Counted from the stretch's first letter, positions 34,324 to 43,787 are shown. The stretch: DNA of 64,000 bases from Herbiconiux oxytropis (GCF_024979315.1 NZ_JANLCK010000002.1:434001-498000), one strand, 5' to 3'. A program made the numbers and translations. The notes: generated by a model from the sequence alone, not told the origin.

Positions 34324-35184
34324 ATGAAGGCCGACCAGTTCACCGACCCCGTCACCTTCCACGGAGAGGGTGCCGTCTGGCATCCGAGCTGGGGAGGCCT
34401 CCGCGTGGTCGACATGTTCACCGGCGACCTCGTCGATCTCGACGACGACGGCCGCGCGACCCGCACCCCCACAGGCTCCCCGATCGCGGCCATGGTGCGC
34501 CCCCGTCAGGCGGGGGGCTGGCTCGTGGCCACCGAGCGCGAGATCACGCTCTGGACGGCGGCGGGCGAGAAGGAGTGGACCTCCGAGACGCTCACCCCCG
34601 ACGGCGTGCGCCTCAACGAGGGCGGTTGCGCCCCCGACGGCAGCCTCATCTGCGGCTCGATGGCCTACGACCAGGAGGTGGGCGCCGCCGCCGTGATGCG
34701 TCTGGACCCGGCCCGCCGTGCGCATCCGCTCTTCGACGGCGTCACGATCTCGAACGGCCTGGGCTTCACCGCCGACGGCGAGCGGATGTACTACGCCGAC
34801 ACGCAGACGGGCCGGATCGACGTCTTCGACGTGGCGGACCCGCAGACCGACGCGAGGCCCGTGAACCGCCGCCCCTTCGTCACGATCCCCGAGGAGGACG
34901 GCGCTCCCGACGGCCTCTGGGTCGACTCGGAGGACGGCATCTGGGTGGCCCTCTACGGCGGATCGGCGGTGCACCACTACGACGCCACGGGACGGCGGGG
35001 CGAGGTGGTCGAGCTCCCGGTCTCGAACGTCACCTCGTGCACGTTCGGCGGTGCCGACCTCCGCACCCTCTTCATCACGACCTCGCGCGAGAACCTGCCG
35101 GAGGGCGCGGAGCCCCAGGCGGGCTCCGTCTTCCGCGCCGAGGTCGGGGTGCAGGGCCAGCCGGTGCTGCCCTACGCCGGCTGA
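34324..35184 (+). CDS. SMP-30/gluconolactonase-like protein
   Basis: A 286-residue six-bladed propeller of the SMP-30/regucalcin family, with GEGAVWHPSWGGLRVVDM (metal-binding Glu), RLNEGGCAPDGSLICGSM, and ISNGLGFTADGERMYYADTQTGRIDVFD, the usual lactone-site signature. It would hydrolyse a sugar 1,5- or 1,4-lactone in the cytosol. Although convergent with the sugar ABC operon and lacking the AGCGCT operator, it fits the oxidative sugar route encoded nearby. ATG at 34324 has a CAGGAT hexamer 6 nt upstream and no ribosome site. Confidence 0.85.
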   Translation: MKADQFTDPVTFHGEGAVWHPSWGGLRVVDMFTGDLVDLDDDGRATRTPTGSPIAAMVRPRQAGGWLVATEREITLWTAAGEKEWTSETLTPDGVRLNEGGCAPDGSLICGSMAYDQEVGAAAVMRLDPARRAHPLFDGVTISNGLGFTADGERMYYADTQTGRIDVFDVADPQTDARPVNRRPFVTIPEEDGAPDGLWVDSEDGIWVALYGGSAVHHYDATGRRGEVVELPVSNVTSCTFGGADLRTLFITTSRENLPEGAEPQAGSVFRAEVGVQGQPVLPYAG

Positions 35185-35261
35185 CGGCCCCGTCCGACGA
35201 CGGCGGCGGCCCCCGGTCGAACAACGGCGGCGGCCCCGGTGAGACGACGGAGAAATCGGGC

Positions 35262-35325
35262 CGCGGTGGCGAACGACGGAGCCTCAGCGCCACCACGCGC
35301 CGGGGCTCCGTCGTTCGCCACCGCG
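35262..35325. terminator. Bidirectional hairpin between convergent genes
   Basis: A perfect 22-bp inverted repeat (35262-35283 with 35304-35325; core GGCGAACGACGGAGCC / GGCTCCGTCGTTCGCC) with a 20-nt loop lies between the SMP-30 stop and the permease stop. It could end transcription from both sides. No T-tract is seen. Confidence 0.65.
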
Positions 35326-35363
35326 CGGTCCACCGCTCAGGCCGCCGCAACGACCTGCGGGAG

Positions 35364-36452
35364 CTACCCCGCCCGGCGCCGCCCGTAGAGCGAGATCACG
35401 AGCAGGATGATCGCGCCGTAGATGAGCTGCTGGATGTTGGCGCCGAGGTTCAGCACCGTCACGAGCGTCGACACCTGCCCGAGCACGAGCGCACCGCCGA
35501 CGGTGCCCACGACCGAGCCGCGACCACCGAAGATCGAGGCGCCACCCACCACCACGGCCGCCACCGAGGCGAGCAGGTAGCTCGCGCCCATGGTGGCCGA
35601 GGCCTGCTGGTAGTAGCCCACGATCACGATTCCTGCGAAGGCCGCGAGCACTCCGCTCAGCATGTAGCCGGTGATGCGGATGCGGTCGACCGGCAGGCCC
35701 GCGAGCCGCGCGGTCTCGGCCGCCGAGCCCACCACGAACAGCGAGCGGCCCCAGCCGGTGAACGACAGCACGAGCTGCAGCACCACCATGAGCGCGAGCC
35801 CGAGCGGCAGCACGGCGGGCATCGAGATGCCGAGGACCGAGATCTTGGCCGAGGTGATGGCGATCACGAAGTCGGGCGTCACGGTGAGCTCGGAGAAGTT
35901 GAACGCCAGCAGGATGACGCCGAACAGCAAGCCGTTCATGGCGATCGTGGTGACGATGGGCGTGAGCCCGAGCTTGGCGATCACGGCTCCGTTGAAGAAG
36001 CCGATCAGGGCACCGGCGGCGAGGGCGGCCACGAAGGCGCCGACCGGACCGAGGGGCCCCACGAGCGTGAGGAACGCGAGCGCCGAGAAGCCGATCGTGT
36101 TCGGCACCGAGAGGTCGATGCCGGCCTGGATGACGGCGATCGTCTGCCCGAACGAGGCGATGGAGAGGATGATCGCGAAGGTCGCCGTGCCGATGAGGGA
36201 GTCGATCGTGATGAGATTGGGCCGGATCAGGCCGCCGATCGCGAAGAGCACGAGGAACGCCAGGAGCGGCCAGACGCTCCGCGGCACCCGTGACAGGAAC
36301 GACGCGTGCGAGCCGCGGGGCGAGGGTGCCGAGCCGTCGGGGAGGCCGGGACCGCCGTCGGCGAGACCGGGGGCGGCGCCGAGCGGACCCGTGGCGACGG
36401 GAGTGCCCGCCGTCCCCGCTCCGGCGGTGGTGGACGGGGTGGGTGTGGTCAC
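35364..36452 (-). CDS. Sugar ABC transporter permease (RbsC/YtfT-like), second
   Basis: A 362-residue membrane protein of the BPD_transp_2 family with about nine to ten helices. IQAGIDLSVPNTIGFSAL, FNGAVIAKLGLTPIVTTIAMN and SVAAVVVGGASIFGGRGSVVGTVGG are the conserved motifs of ribose/galactofuranose-type permeases. A 50-residue Gly/Pro/Ala tail precedes the first helix. The GTG at 36452 overlaps the stop of the other permease (GTGA). With that permease and the double-domain ATPase it forms a class II sugar importer. Confidence 0.9.
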   Translation of the reverse strand: MTTPTPSTTAGAGTAGTPVATGPLGAAPGLADGGPGLPDGSAPSPRGSHASFLSRVPRSVWPLLAFLVLFAIGGLIRPNLITIDSLIGTATFAIILSIASFGQTIAVIQAGIDLSVPNTIGFSALAFLTLVGPLGPVGAFVAALAAGALIGFFNGAVIAKLGLTPIVTTIAMNGLLFGVILLAFNFSELTVTPDFVIAITSAKISVLGISMPAVLPLGLALMVVLQLVLSFTGWGRSLFVVGSAAETARLAGLPVDRIRITGYMLSGVLAAFAGIVIVGYYQQASATMGASYLLASVAAVVVGGASIFGGRGSVVGTVGGALVLGQVSTLVTVLNLGANIQQLIYGAIILLVISLYGRRRAG

Positions 36453-37468
36453 GAGCGTGCCCCCTTCGCGAAGAACGCGGCCTTGCGCCAGACGACGGGG
36501 ATGCCGACGACGGCGACGATGATGAGCGCTGAGATGACGTACTGCCAGTAGGAGTTCACGCCGGCGAAGAACAGCAGGTTGCCGATCAGGCCGAGCGTGC
36601 AGGCGGCGAGGATGGTGCCGATGATGCTGCCCCGCCCTCCCGTGAACGCGGCGCCGGCGAGGGCGACCGCGGCGATGGACGAGAGCAGGTACGGGTCACC
36701 GGATCGAGGGTCGCCGGTCACCGTGGAGGCGGCCAGCATCATCGCGCCGAGCGACGTGATGACTCCGGCGAGGCCGAAGGCGAGCAGCTTCGTCAGGCGC
36801 GCGTTGAGCCCGGCGGCGCGCACGCTCTCCATGTTGGAGCCGACGCCGTAGATGTGCCGGCCGAGCGCGGTGCGCTGGAGGAGCAGCCACAAGAGCACCG
36901 CCACGACGGCGAGCCAGACGAGCGACACCGGCACGAAGGGCAGCAGCTCGCCGCTCGTGGCGAGGTAGATCTCGGTCGTGATGCCGCCGCCCGGCCGGTC
37001 GAGCACCTCGCGGGCGAGAGATCCGAAGATGAAGGCGCTCGCGAGGGTGACGGCGATGGCCGGCAGCCCGCCGTAGGCCACGAGGAAGCCGTTGAAGAGG
37101 CCGCAGGCGAGGCCCGTGCCGATGGCGAGCAGCACGGCGACGGGCACCGGCATGGTCTCCAGCTGTACGGCGAACACCACGTTGCAGAGGCTCATGATGG
37201 CGCCGATGGAGATGTCGATCCCGCCGACCAGCACGATGATGAGCTGGCCGAGGGCCACGAGCGCGAGCGGCACCACGAGGTTGGCTGCGGTCTGCAGCTG
37301 GAACCGGGTGAGCAGCTCGGGGTTGATGATGACGTAGACGACGAAGAACACCACGAACGCTCCGATGGGGGCGATCGCGCCCTCGCGCCGGAGCCGCACC
37401 ACACCGGTGCCGTTCCAGACCCGCGCGGGCAGGCCCGTCGAGGTGGACGTGGGGGTGATGGCGCTCAT
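36449..37468 (-). CDS. Sugar ABC transporter permease (RbsC/YtfT-like), first
   Basis: A 339-residue BPD_transp_2 permease, recognised by VLVGGIDISIGAIMSLCNVVFA, FNGFLVAYGGLPAIAVTLASAF, SNMESVRAAGLNARLTKLLAF and LAGAAFTGGRGSIIGT. About nine helices. The ATG at 37468 overlaps the ATPase stop and its own stop overlaps the second permease, so ATPase, permease 1 and permease 2 are strictly coupled. The likely cargo is a pentose or hexose; the two permeases would form a heterodimer. Confidence 0.9.
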   Translation of the reverse strand: MSAITPTSTSTGLPARVWNGTGVVRLRREGAIAPIGAFVVFFVVYVIINPELLTRFQLQTAANLVVPLALVALGQLIIVLVGGIDISIGAIMSLCNVVFAVQLETMPVPVAVLLAIGTGLACGLFNGFLVAYGGLPAIAVTLASAFIFGSLAREVLDRPGGGITTEIYLATSGELLPFVPVSLVWLAVVAVLLWLLLQRTALGRHIYGVGSNMESVRAAGLNARLTKLLAFGLAGVITSLGAMMLAASTVTGDPRSGDPYLLSSIAAVALAGAAFTGGRGSIIGTILAACTLGLIGNLLFFAGVNSYWQYVISALIIVAVVGIPVVWRKAAFFAKGARS

Positions 37469-39096
37469 CCGGCGGCCCTTTCGGTCTTGAGGGAGGCTTT
37501 CTGCACCGAGGCGTTCTGGGCCGAGGTGCTGCCGGGCGACGCGTTCTGCACCGAGGCGCTGCCGGGCGACGCGTTCTGCGCCGCCATGCTGCCGGTGGCG
37601 CCGACGGCGGCGCCCACGATGTTGTCGGCGGTGAGCCGGTGGTCGATCAGCTCGTCGGCGACCTGGCCCTGGTAGAGCACCACCACGCGGTGGCACACGT
37701 GCACGAGCTCTTCGACCTCGGTCGAGAACCAGAGGATGCCGACGCCCTGCTTCGCGAGGTCGACGATCGCGCCGTAGAGCTCCTGCTTGGCGCGCACGTC
37801 GATGCCGCGGGTGGGGTCGTGCAGCAGGATGACCGAACGCGAGCGGTTCATCCAGCGCCCGAAGACGAGCTTCTGCTGGTTGCCGCCCGACAGCGATCCG
37901 GCGAGCTCGTTCGGCCCGCGGGTGCGCACCGACAGGGCGCCGAGCACGCCATCGATCCAGCCGCGCTCACGCGAGAGCCGGGGCCGCCCGCCGAGCTGGT
38001 AGGCACGGTACCAGGGTGCGAGGAGGTTCTCGCCCACGCTCATCTCGAGCGCGAGACCCTCCGTCTTCCGATCCTCGGGCACGTAGCCGAGGCCGTTCCG
38101 CACGGAGCGCACCGGGTTGGTGCGGGAGACCCGGCGGCTGCCGACGGTCCACGAGTCGGCCACGGCGGGGGCTGCGCCGAAGAGGGCGCGCAGGAGCTCG
38201 GCCTGGCCGTGGCCCTGCAGTCCGCCGATGCCGAGGATCTCGCCCGCGCCGAGGGTGAGGTCGATGCCGGCCAGGCCCTCGGCACGCAGGTTCGTGACCG
38301 ACAGCGCCACCGCATCCGTGGTGCGAGCGGGCGGGGAGGGGAAGAAGCGCTCGGCCTCGCGGCCGGCCATCATCGAGATGAGCTCGTCGTCGGTCCAGCC
38401 GCCGCGCACGAACTCCCCGGCCACGAGGCCGTCGCGGAGCACGGTGCCGCGGTCGGCGATCTCGGCGATCTCGCCGAGGCGGTGCGAGACGTAGATCACG
38501 CTTCCGCCGGCGGCGGTGAGGTCGCGGATACGGGCGAACAGCCACGAGACGCCCGGCGGGGTGAGCGCCGAGGACGCCTCGTCGAGGATGAGCAGCTTGG
38601 GGGCGCCGGCGAGGGCGCGGACGATCTCGACCAGCTGCCGGTCGGCGAGCGAGAGGGTGCCCACGGCGGCGCGCGGGTCGATGTGGGGGAGGTGGAACGA
38701 CTCCAGGAGGGCCTTCGCCTTCACGACCGACTTCTTCTGCGAGAAGCCGCGGAGGGGCGCGCCGTCGGGGAGCGAGAGGTTCTCGGCCACGGTCCAGTCG
38801 GGCACGAGGGCGAGCTCCTGGAACGCGCAGCGGACGCCGGAGAGGCGGGACTGCTTGACGCTGCCGGAGGCGAGCGGCTCACCGGCCACGGTGATGCTGC
38901 CCGAGGTGGGCGTCACGGCACCCGCGAGCATCTTGGCCACCGTGCTCTTGCCGGCGCCGTTCTCACCCACGAGGGCGAGCACCTCGCCGGGATTGCAGTG
39001 GAAGGTCACACCCTGCACGGCCTTCACGGGGCCGTAGCTCTTCACCAGGTCGGTGGCCACCAGGAGGGGCTCGGCCGGTCGGATGGGGTCGGTCAC
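37465..39096 (-). CDS. Sugar ABC transporter, double-domain ATPase (RbsA/MglA-like)
   Basis: A 543-residue protein with two nucleotide-binding domains. The first has Walker A GENGAGKST, LSLADRQLVEI as signature and ILDEASSAL as Walker B. The second has a divergent P-loop (GIGGLQGHGQ), the signature LSGGNQQK and HDPTRGIDV, as is normal for this family. GGAG 7 nt before GTG 39096 supports that start; ATG 39132 is less likely. The C-terminal 30 residues are tandem 10-residue QNASPGS repeats encoded by 30-bp units at 37497-37595. The gene lies 96 bp downstream of the first binding-protein gene. Confidence 0.92.
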   Translation of the reverse strand: MTDPIRPAEPLLVATDLVKSYGPVKAVQGVTFHCNPGEVLALVGENGAGKSTVAKMLAGAVTPTSGSITVAGEPLASGSVKQSRLSGVRCAFQELALVPDWTVAENLSLPDGAPLRGFSQKKSVVKAKALLESFHLPHIDPRAAVGTLSLADRQLVEIVRALAGAPKLLILDEASSALTPPGVSWLFARIRDLTAAGGSVIYVSHRLGEIAEIADRGTVLRDGLVAGEFVRGGWTDDELISMMAGREAERFFPSPPARTTDAVALSVTNLRAEGLAGIDLTLGAGEILGIGGLQGHGQAELLRALFGAAPAVADSWTVGSRRVSRTNPVRSVRNGLGYVPEDRKTEGLALEMSVGENLLAPWYRAYQLGGRPRLSRERGWIDGVLGALSVRTRGPNELAGSLSGGNQQKLVFGRWMNRSRSVILLHDPTRGIDVRAKQELYGAIVDLAKQGVGILWFSTEVEELVHVCHRVVVLYQGQVADELIDHRLTADNIVGAAVGATGSMAAQNASPGSASVQNASPGSTSAQNASVQKASLKTERAAG

Positions 39097-39192
39097 GAAG
39101 GACTCCGTTTCAGGGAAGGCGAGAAGGGGCACGGATGCCGCGGCGACGGCTGGGCGCGCGCCGCGGCATCCGCGAAGGGAGAGAACCTCGGC

Positions 39193-40278
39193 CTAGGAGC
39201 CCGAGTAGAACTCCATGACCTGGTCGAGGGTCAGGTCGAGCCCCGGGAAGTCGTAGCCGAGCTGGAAGTTCGCCGGCTTGTCGGCGATGCAGTACTCGGC
39301 GGCGTTCTCCTCGGTGATCTCGAGGGGCGGGAAGTACTGCTCCTTCTCGATCTCCTCGCCCTCGAGCAGCGCGACGGCCTGCTCGAGGCCCTTCGCATAG
39401 ATGGCGGGCTGGCCGAAGACCATGTTGCCGGTGAGGCCTTCGGGGGCGTACTCGGCGAGCGTGCAGGCCTCGCCGTTGTAGCCGGAGCCGCCGACGACGG
39501 GCACGAACGGGAGGCCGGCGGCCTTGAACGCCTCGGGCACGCCCTGGCCTCCGGTGAGGAAGGAGTAGACGCCGCCGACATCGGGGTTCGAGCGCAGGAT
39601 GTTGGACATCGCCTCCTGGGCGGTGGCCTCGTTCCAGCCGTTGGTGTCCTGAGCCACGACGGTGGCGCCGCCGCCCTCGAGCGTCTCGATCACGCCGGGC
39701 ATGGTGCCTTCGTTCAGCGGCACGCCCGCGAGGCCCTCGAGCACGGCGATGTTCTTGTCGTCGCCGAGGTTCTCCAGCAGCCAGTCGGCGCCGATGGTGC
39801 CGGCGTTCGCCCAGTCGGTCGAGACCACGTAGACGTCGTCGCTGTCGTAGGGGCCGCCGTTGGCGATGACCGGGATGCCCTGGGCCGTGGCCTGCGTGAT
39901 GGCGGCATCCGCACCGCTCGAGGAGGCGGGGTCGAAGAGGATGAGGTCGACGCCGTCGGCGATGAGGTTCTGCATGGCCGCGTTCTGCTGGGCGGCGTCG
40001 TTGTCGTTGGTGCGGACGATCTTGAGCTCGACCTTGTCGGCGTACTCGGGTGAGGCGGCGAGGGCCTGCAGCGATGCCAGGCCCATCTCGCGCCAGGCCT
40101 GGCCGCCGAGGGGCTGCTCGAAGCCGATCACGAACTTGCCGTCGTCTCCTCCGGCGTCGGCGGTGCCTCCTCCTTCGGCCGGCGCGCTGGTGCAGCCGGC
40201 GAGGAGTGCGAGCGAGGAGGCGGCCGCGAGAACCGCGGCGCCCTTCGCGTAACGGGATGTGCGCTGTGCTCTGTGCAT
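39193..40278 (-). CDS. Sugar ABC transporter substrate-binding lipoprotein 1
   Basis: A 361-residue periplasmic-binding-protein type I (ribose-binding-like) lipoprotein: signal peptide with lipobox LLAGC (lipidated Cys at about residue 27), then FVIGFEQPLGGQAWREMGL, QNLIADGVDLILFDPASSSG, and IPVIANGGPYDSDDVYVVSTDWANAG. AAGGGAGA precedes the ATG at 40278. Two AGCGCT operator cores lie 50-75 bp upstream. It delivers sugar to the ATPase/permease set that follows. Confidence 0.9.
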   Translation of the reverse strand: MHRAQRTSRYAKGAAVLAAASSLALLAGCTSAPAEGGGTADAGGDDGKFVIGFEQPLGGQAWREMGLASLQALAASPEYADKVELKIVRTNDNDAAQQNAAMQNLIADGVDLILFDPASSSGADAAITQATAQGIPVIANGGPYDSDDVYVVSTDWANAGTIGADWLLENLGDDKNIAVLEGLAGVPLNEGTMPGVIETLEGGGATVVAQDTNGWNEATAQEAMSNILRSNPDVGGVYSFLTGGQGVPEAFKAAGLPFVPVVGGSGYNGEACTLAEYAPEGLTGNMVFGQPAIYAKGLEQAVALLEGEEIEKEQYFPPLEITEENAAEYCIADKPANFQLGYDFPGLDLTLDQVMEFYSGS

Positions 40279-40326
40279 GATTTCTCCCTTGAAATCGAGT
40301 GGGTGTTCGGCACAGTAGCGCAAAAA

Positions 40327-40352
40327 TGGCAGCGCTACCAGTAGCGCTGCCA
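40327..40352. promoter_or_regulatory. Double LacI-type operator before binding protein 1
   Basis: TGGCAGCGCTACCA (40327-40340) and AGTAGCGCTGCCA (40340-40352) adjoin, with AGCGCT cores 12 bp apart. The whole 26-bp block is itself an inverted repeat. The same arrangement is repeated at 41602-41627. AGCGCT-centred palindromes are typical targets of LacI-family repressors. Confidence 0.75.
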
Positions 40353-40392
40353 AAATTGCGGACGATCGTGATCGTCCCGTTCTCAGGTCACA

Positions 40393-41541
40393 TCAGAGGC
40401 CGACATCCGAGGCCTTGACGAAGCCGGAGTCGACGAGTTTGGTCTGCACGTCGTCCTTCACGACCACCTCGGGGTCGAGCTCGTACGACTTCACGGTGGT
40501 GGCTCCGTTGTCGAACTCGGTGGTGGTCTCGGGCTCCTCGCCGGCCACGATCGAGGCGATCATCTCGGCCGTGCGCTCGCGCAGCACCCGGGTGTCCTTC
40601 CAGACCGTCATGGCCTGCTCACCCTTCAGGATCGCCTGCACGTTCGCCTTGTCGGCGTCCTGGCCGGTGACGATCGGCCAGTCCTGCCCGGCGGCGTAGC
40701 CTGCGCCCTTCAGTGCCGCCTCGATGCCGAGGGCGAGGCTGTCGTTGGGCGAGAGCACGACCTGCACCTTCTCATCTCCGGTGTAGAACGACGACAGGCG
40801 GTTCTCCATCTCGGCCTGCGCGTCGTCCGAACCCCAGCCGAGGATGCCGATCGAGGCCCAGTCGTCGTTCGAGGCCGGCGCCTTGCCCGAGGGCACCTCG
40901 AGCTGGCCGTTCTCCACGTAGGGCAGCAGCACGTCCCAGGCGCCCGAGAAGAAGTAGCGGGCGTTGTTGTCGTCGGGGCTGCCGGCGAAGGGCTCGAACA
41001 GGAACGGGCCCGCGCCGTCCTCGAGGCCGAGCTGGTCGACGATGTAACCGGCCTGCAGCGCCCCGACGGCCTCGTTGTCGAAGCCCGTGTGGTAGTCGAT
41101 CGCGTCGCTGCCGTTGATGAGGCGGTCGTAGGCGATGACCGTCACGTCCTGCTTCTCGGCCTCCTCGAGCACGGGGCCGAGGGTGTCGCCGTCGATGGCG
41201 GTGATGACGAGGATCTTCGCGCCTCCCGCGATCTGGTTCTGGAGCTGCGAGATCTGCTGGTCGGTCTTGTTGTCGGCGTACTGCAGGTCGGTGGTGCAGC
41301 CGGCGTCGTCGAGGATCTTCTTCAGGCCCTCGCCGTCGTTGATCCAGCGCTCGAGCGACCGCGTGGGCATCGAGATGCCGACGTTGCAGTCGACGGCCGA
41401 GGCGGCGTCGCCGGAGCCTTCGCCCGCTGACCCGCCGGTGCCGGAACCCCCCGAGCTGCAGGCCGCGAGGCCCGCCACGAGGCTGCCGGCGGCGATGAGG
41501 CCGAGAACTCCCCGGCCGAGTCTGCTGTGCTGTGATCGCAT
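40393..41541 (-). CDS. Multiple-sugar (ChvE-like) substrate-binding lipoprotein 2
   Basis: A 382-residue type I binding lipoprotein: lipobox GLAAC (about residue 26), VGISMPTRSLERWINDGEGLKKIL, LQNQIAGGAKILVITAIDGDTL, VIAYDRLINGSDAIDYHTGFDNEAVG, GSPDDNNARYFFSGAW. This is the ChvE/multiple-monosaccharide-binding pattern and differs from binding protein 1. GAAGGAG precedes the ATG. It has no ATPase or permease of its own beside it, so it probably shares the transporter encoded downstream on the same strand. A double AGCGCT operator lies 61-86 bp before the start. Confidence 0.9.
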   Translation of the reverse strand: MRSQHSRLGRGVLGLIAAGSLVAGLAACSSGGSGTGGSAGEGSGDAASAVDCNVGISMPTRSLERWINDGEGLKKILDDAGCTTDLQYADNKTDQQISQLQNQIAGGAKILVITAIDGDTLGPVLEEAEKQDVTVIAYDRLINGSDAIDYHTGFDNEAVGALQAGYIVDQLGLEDGAGPFLFEPFAGSPDDNNARYFFSGAWDVLLPYVENGQLEVPSGKAPASNDDWASIGILGWGSDDAQAEMENRLSSFYTGDEKVQVVLSPNDSLALGIEAALKGAGYAAGQDWPIVTGQDADKANVQAILKGEQAMTVWKDTRVLRERTAEMIASIVAGEEPETTTEFDNGATTVKSYELDPEVVVKDDVQTKLVDSGFVKASDVGL

Positions 41542-41601
41542 GGTGCTTCTCCTTCGAAACATGATGTTGACGAACTGCTCCAGGCGACGATACCGTGTGC
41601 A

Positions 41602-41627
41602 TGGCAGCGCTGCCAGTAGCGCTATCA
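41602..41627. promoter_or_regulatory. Double LacI-type operator in the divergent promoter region
   Basis: TGGCAGCGCTGCCA (41602-41615) and AGTAGCGCTATCA (41615-41627), cores again 12 bp apart. It lies between the divergent binding protein 2 gene and the Gfo/Idh gene and could control both. Confidence 0.75.
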
Positions 41628-41681
41628 GTCGCACTTCGCTAGTGTGATCGAATCGTCGCAACGACGCGATAAGGAGACGCA

Positions 41682-42758
41682 ATGACCCTCACACCCGATG
41701 TGGAGATCCGCAGCCGGGCGCACCGCATCGGCTGCATCGGCGCCGGCGCCATCATGGCCGACCAGCACCTCGAGGCCTACCGCCTCGGCGGGTTCCCGGT
41801 CGCCGCCATCGCCTCCCGCACCAAGGCCAACGCCCAGGCCGTGGCCGATCGCTACGGCATCGCGACCGTGCACGACACCCCCGAACAGCTCATCGCCGAT
41901 CCGTCGATCGAGATCCTCGACATCGCGTACCCGCCGGACCTGCAGCCCGCCCTCATCCGCGAGGCTCTCAAGCAGCCGCATATCAAGGCGATCCTGGCCC
42001 AGAAGCCGCTCGCGCTCAGCCTCGACGAGGCCATCGCGCTCCGCGACGAGGCGGCTGCGGCGGGCAAGCCGCTCTCGGTCAACCAGAACATGCGCTACGA
42101 CCAGTCGATCCGCTCGCTCAAGCAGCTGCTCGACGAGGGCGCGCTCGGCGAGCCCGTCTTCGCCCAGATCGACATGCACGCGGTGCCGCACTGGCAGGGC
42201 TTCCTCGAGGGCTACGACCGCCTCACCCTGTCGAACATGAGCGTGCACCATCTCGACGCGCTGCGCTACCTCTTCGGCGACCCGAGCGAGATCTCCACGG
42301 TCGTGCGCCGCGACCCGCGCACCGAGTTCGAACACGAGGACGGCATCGTCGTCTCCACACTCCGGTTCCCCGGCGACCTCCTGGCGCTGAGCGTCGAGGA
42401 TGTCTGGGGTGGCCCCCGTGAGGAGGGCTACGACGACGACTTCTTCATCAAGTGGCGCGTGGAGGGCACCGCGGGCGTGGCCAACGGCACCATCGGCTGG
42501 CCCACCGGCGACCCGTCGACCATCCGCTACGCCTCGACCATCACGACCGACGGGCAGTGGGTGTCACCGACCTGGGAGACGCACTGGTTCCCGCACGCCT
42601 TCATCGGCGTGATGGAGCAGCTGCAGCACGCCGTCTCCTCCGGAACGGACCCGCAGCTCTCGGTCGCCGACAACGTCAGGACGATGGCTCTGATCGAGGC
42701 CGGCTACCGCTCGATCGCCGAGAAGCGCCCGGTGCGGCTCGACGAGTTCACCCTCTGA
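41682..42758 (+). CDS. Gfo/Idh/MocA-family sugar dehydrogenase
   Basis: A 358-residue NAD(P)-dependent oxidoreductase: the Rossmann motif GCIGAGAIMADQH (17-29), the catalytic Lys108 in AQKPLAL (the family's EKP position, with Gln for Glu), NQNMRYDQSIRSL and HHLDALRYLFG. It would oxidise a sugar or inositol ring hydroxyl, or reduce the keto form. AAGGAG precedes the ATG. First gene of a plus-strand operon running to DUF4432; the double operator lies upstream. Confidence 0.9.
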   Translation: MTLTPDVEIRSRAHRIGCIGAGAIMADQHLEAYRLGGFPVAAIASRTKANAQAVADRYGIATVHDTPEQLIADPSIEILDIAYPPDLQPALIREALKQPHIKAILAQKPLALSLDEAIALRDEAAAAGKPLSVNQNMRYDQSIRSLKQLLDEGALGEPVFAQIDMHAVPHWQGFLEGYDRLTLSNMSVHHLDALRYLFGDPSEISTVVRRDPRTEFEHEDGIVVSTLRFPGDLLALSVEDVWGGPREEGYDDDFFIKWRVEGTAGVANGTIGWPTGDPSTIRYASTITTDGQWVSPTWETHWFPHAFIGVMEQLQHAVSSGTDPQLSVADNVRTMALIEAGYRSIAEKRPVRLDEFTL

Positions 42759-42837
42759 CCCGGATCCCGTACCTCTTTAATACCCACCCCCTCTTTCACC
42801 ACTCCACCATCACCGGACAACAAGGAGCAATGACGCC

Positions 42838-43752
42838 ATGATCCAGCTGGGCATCTTCACCGCCTACTACCCCTACGACCTCAAGACCACCGCCGAGAAG
42901 ATCCGCGCGCAGGGCTTCAACACGGTGCAGCTCGACCTGCACTTCAAGGACCTCGACCTGAGCGCCGGCCAGATCACCAAGGAGAAGGCCAAGCTCGTCT
43001 CCGACACCTTCCGCGACCACGACCTGCCGATCTCCGCCATCTCGGGCTACACGAACATCGTGCACCCCGACCCCGAGCACCGCGCGGCGAACGTGGCGTA
43101 CCTCAAGGAGATCATCCGCAACGCCCGCAACTTCGGCTCGAAGTACGTCATCTCCGAGTCGGGCACCTTCAACCCCGAGAGCGAGTGGGACCACGACCCG
43201 CACAACCGCTCGGAGGACGCCTACGACCAGGTGCGCACCGTGCTCGCCGAGCTCGCGCAGGAGGCCTACGACCACGGGGCCACGTTCCTGCTCGAGACCT
43301 ACGTGAACAACGTCATCGGGTCGGTCCGTGAGACCGTGCGCGTGTTCAACGACATCCGCACCCCCGGCCTCGAACTGCTGATGGACCCCACGAACTACTT
43401 CGACTCCTCGAACATCGACGACCAGGCGGGCGTGCTCAACGAGGTCTTCGACACCCTCGGCGACCGCGTGCGCATCGCCCACGCGAAGGACGTCAAGCGC
43501 GCAGGTGACGACAAGAGCGAGAAGCACGCCGACATCGGCGACGACGATGCGCTGGCCTCGCACACCTTCCGCGGCGTGGGCGAGATCGAGCTGCCGGCCG
43601 CCGGCCTCGGCTCGCTCGACTACGAGCTCTACCTGCAGCGGCTGTCGGAGCAGAACCCGAACGTGCCGCTGATCATCGAGCACCTCGATGAGTCGGACAT
43701 CCCCCGGGCCAAGCAGTTCGTGACGGATATTCTCAAGAAGTACACGATCTAG
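42838..43752 (+). CDS. Sugar isomerase/epimerase-like TIM-barrel protein
   Basis: A 304-residue AP-endonuclease-2/xylose-isomerase-like barrel. The four usual metal ligands can be assigned: Glu153 (LLETYVNN), Asp183 (LMDPTNY), His215 (IAHAKDV) and Glu281 (IIEHLDE). It probably epimerises, isomerises or dehydrates a keto-sugar made by the neighbouring dehydrogenases, as do IolE/IolI- and D-tagatose-3-epimerase-type proteins. The ATG at 42838 follows AAGGAG by 10 nt. The gap to the Gfo/Idh gene is 79 bp and slightly T-rich. Confidence 0.87.
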   Translation: MIQLGIFTAYYPYDLKTTAEKIRAQGFNTVQLDLHFKDLDLSAGQITKEKAKLVSDTFRDHDLPISAISGYTNIVHPDPEHRAANVAYLKEIIRNARNFGSKYVISESGTFNPESEWDHDPHNRSEDAYDQVRTVLAELAQEAYDHGATFLLETYVNNVIGSVRETVRVFNDIRTPGLELLMDPTNYFDSSNIDDQAGVLNEVFDTLGDRVRIAHAKDVKRAGDDKSEKHADIGDDDALASHTFRGVGEIELPAAGLGSLDYELYLQRLSEQNPNVPLIIEHLDESDIPRAKQFVTDILKKYTI

Positions 43753-43787
43753 CCGGTATCGAAAGAGCGGGAACGAGAGGGAGAGTC

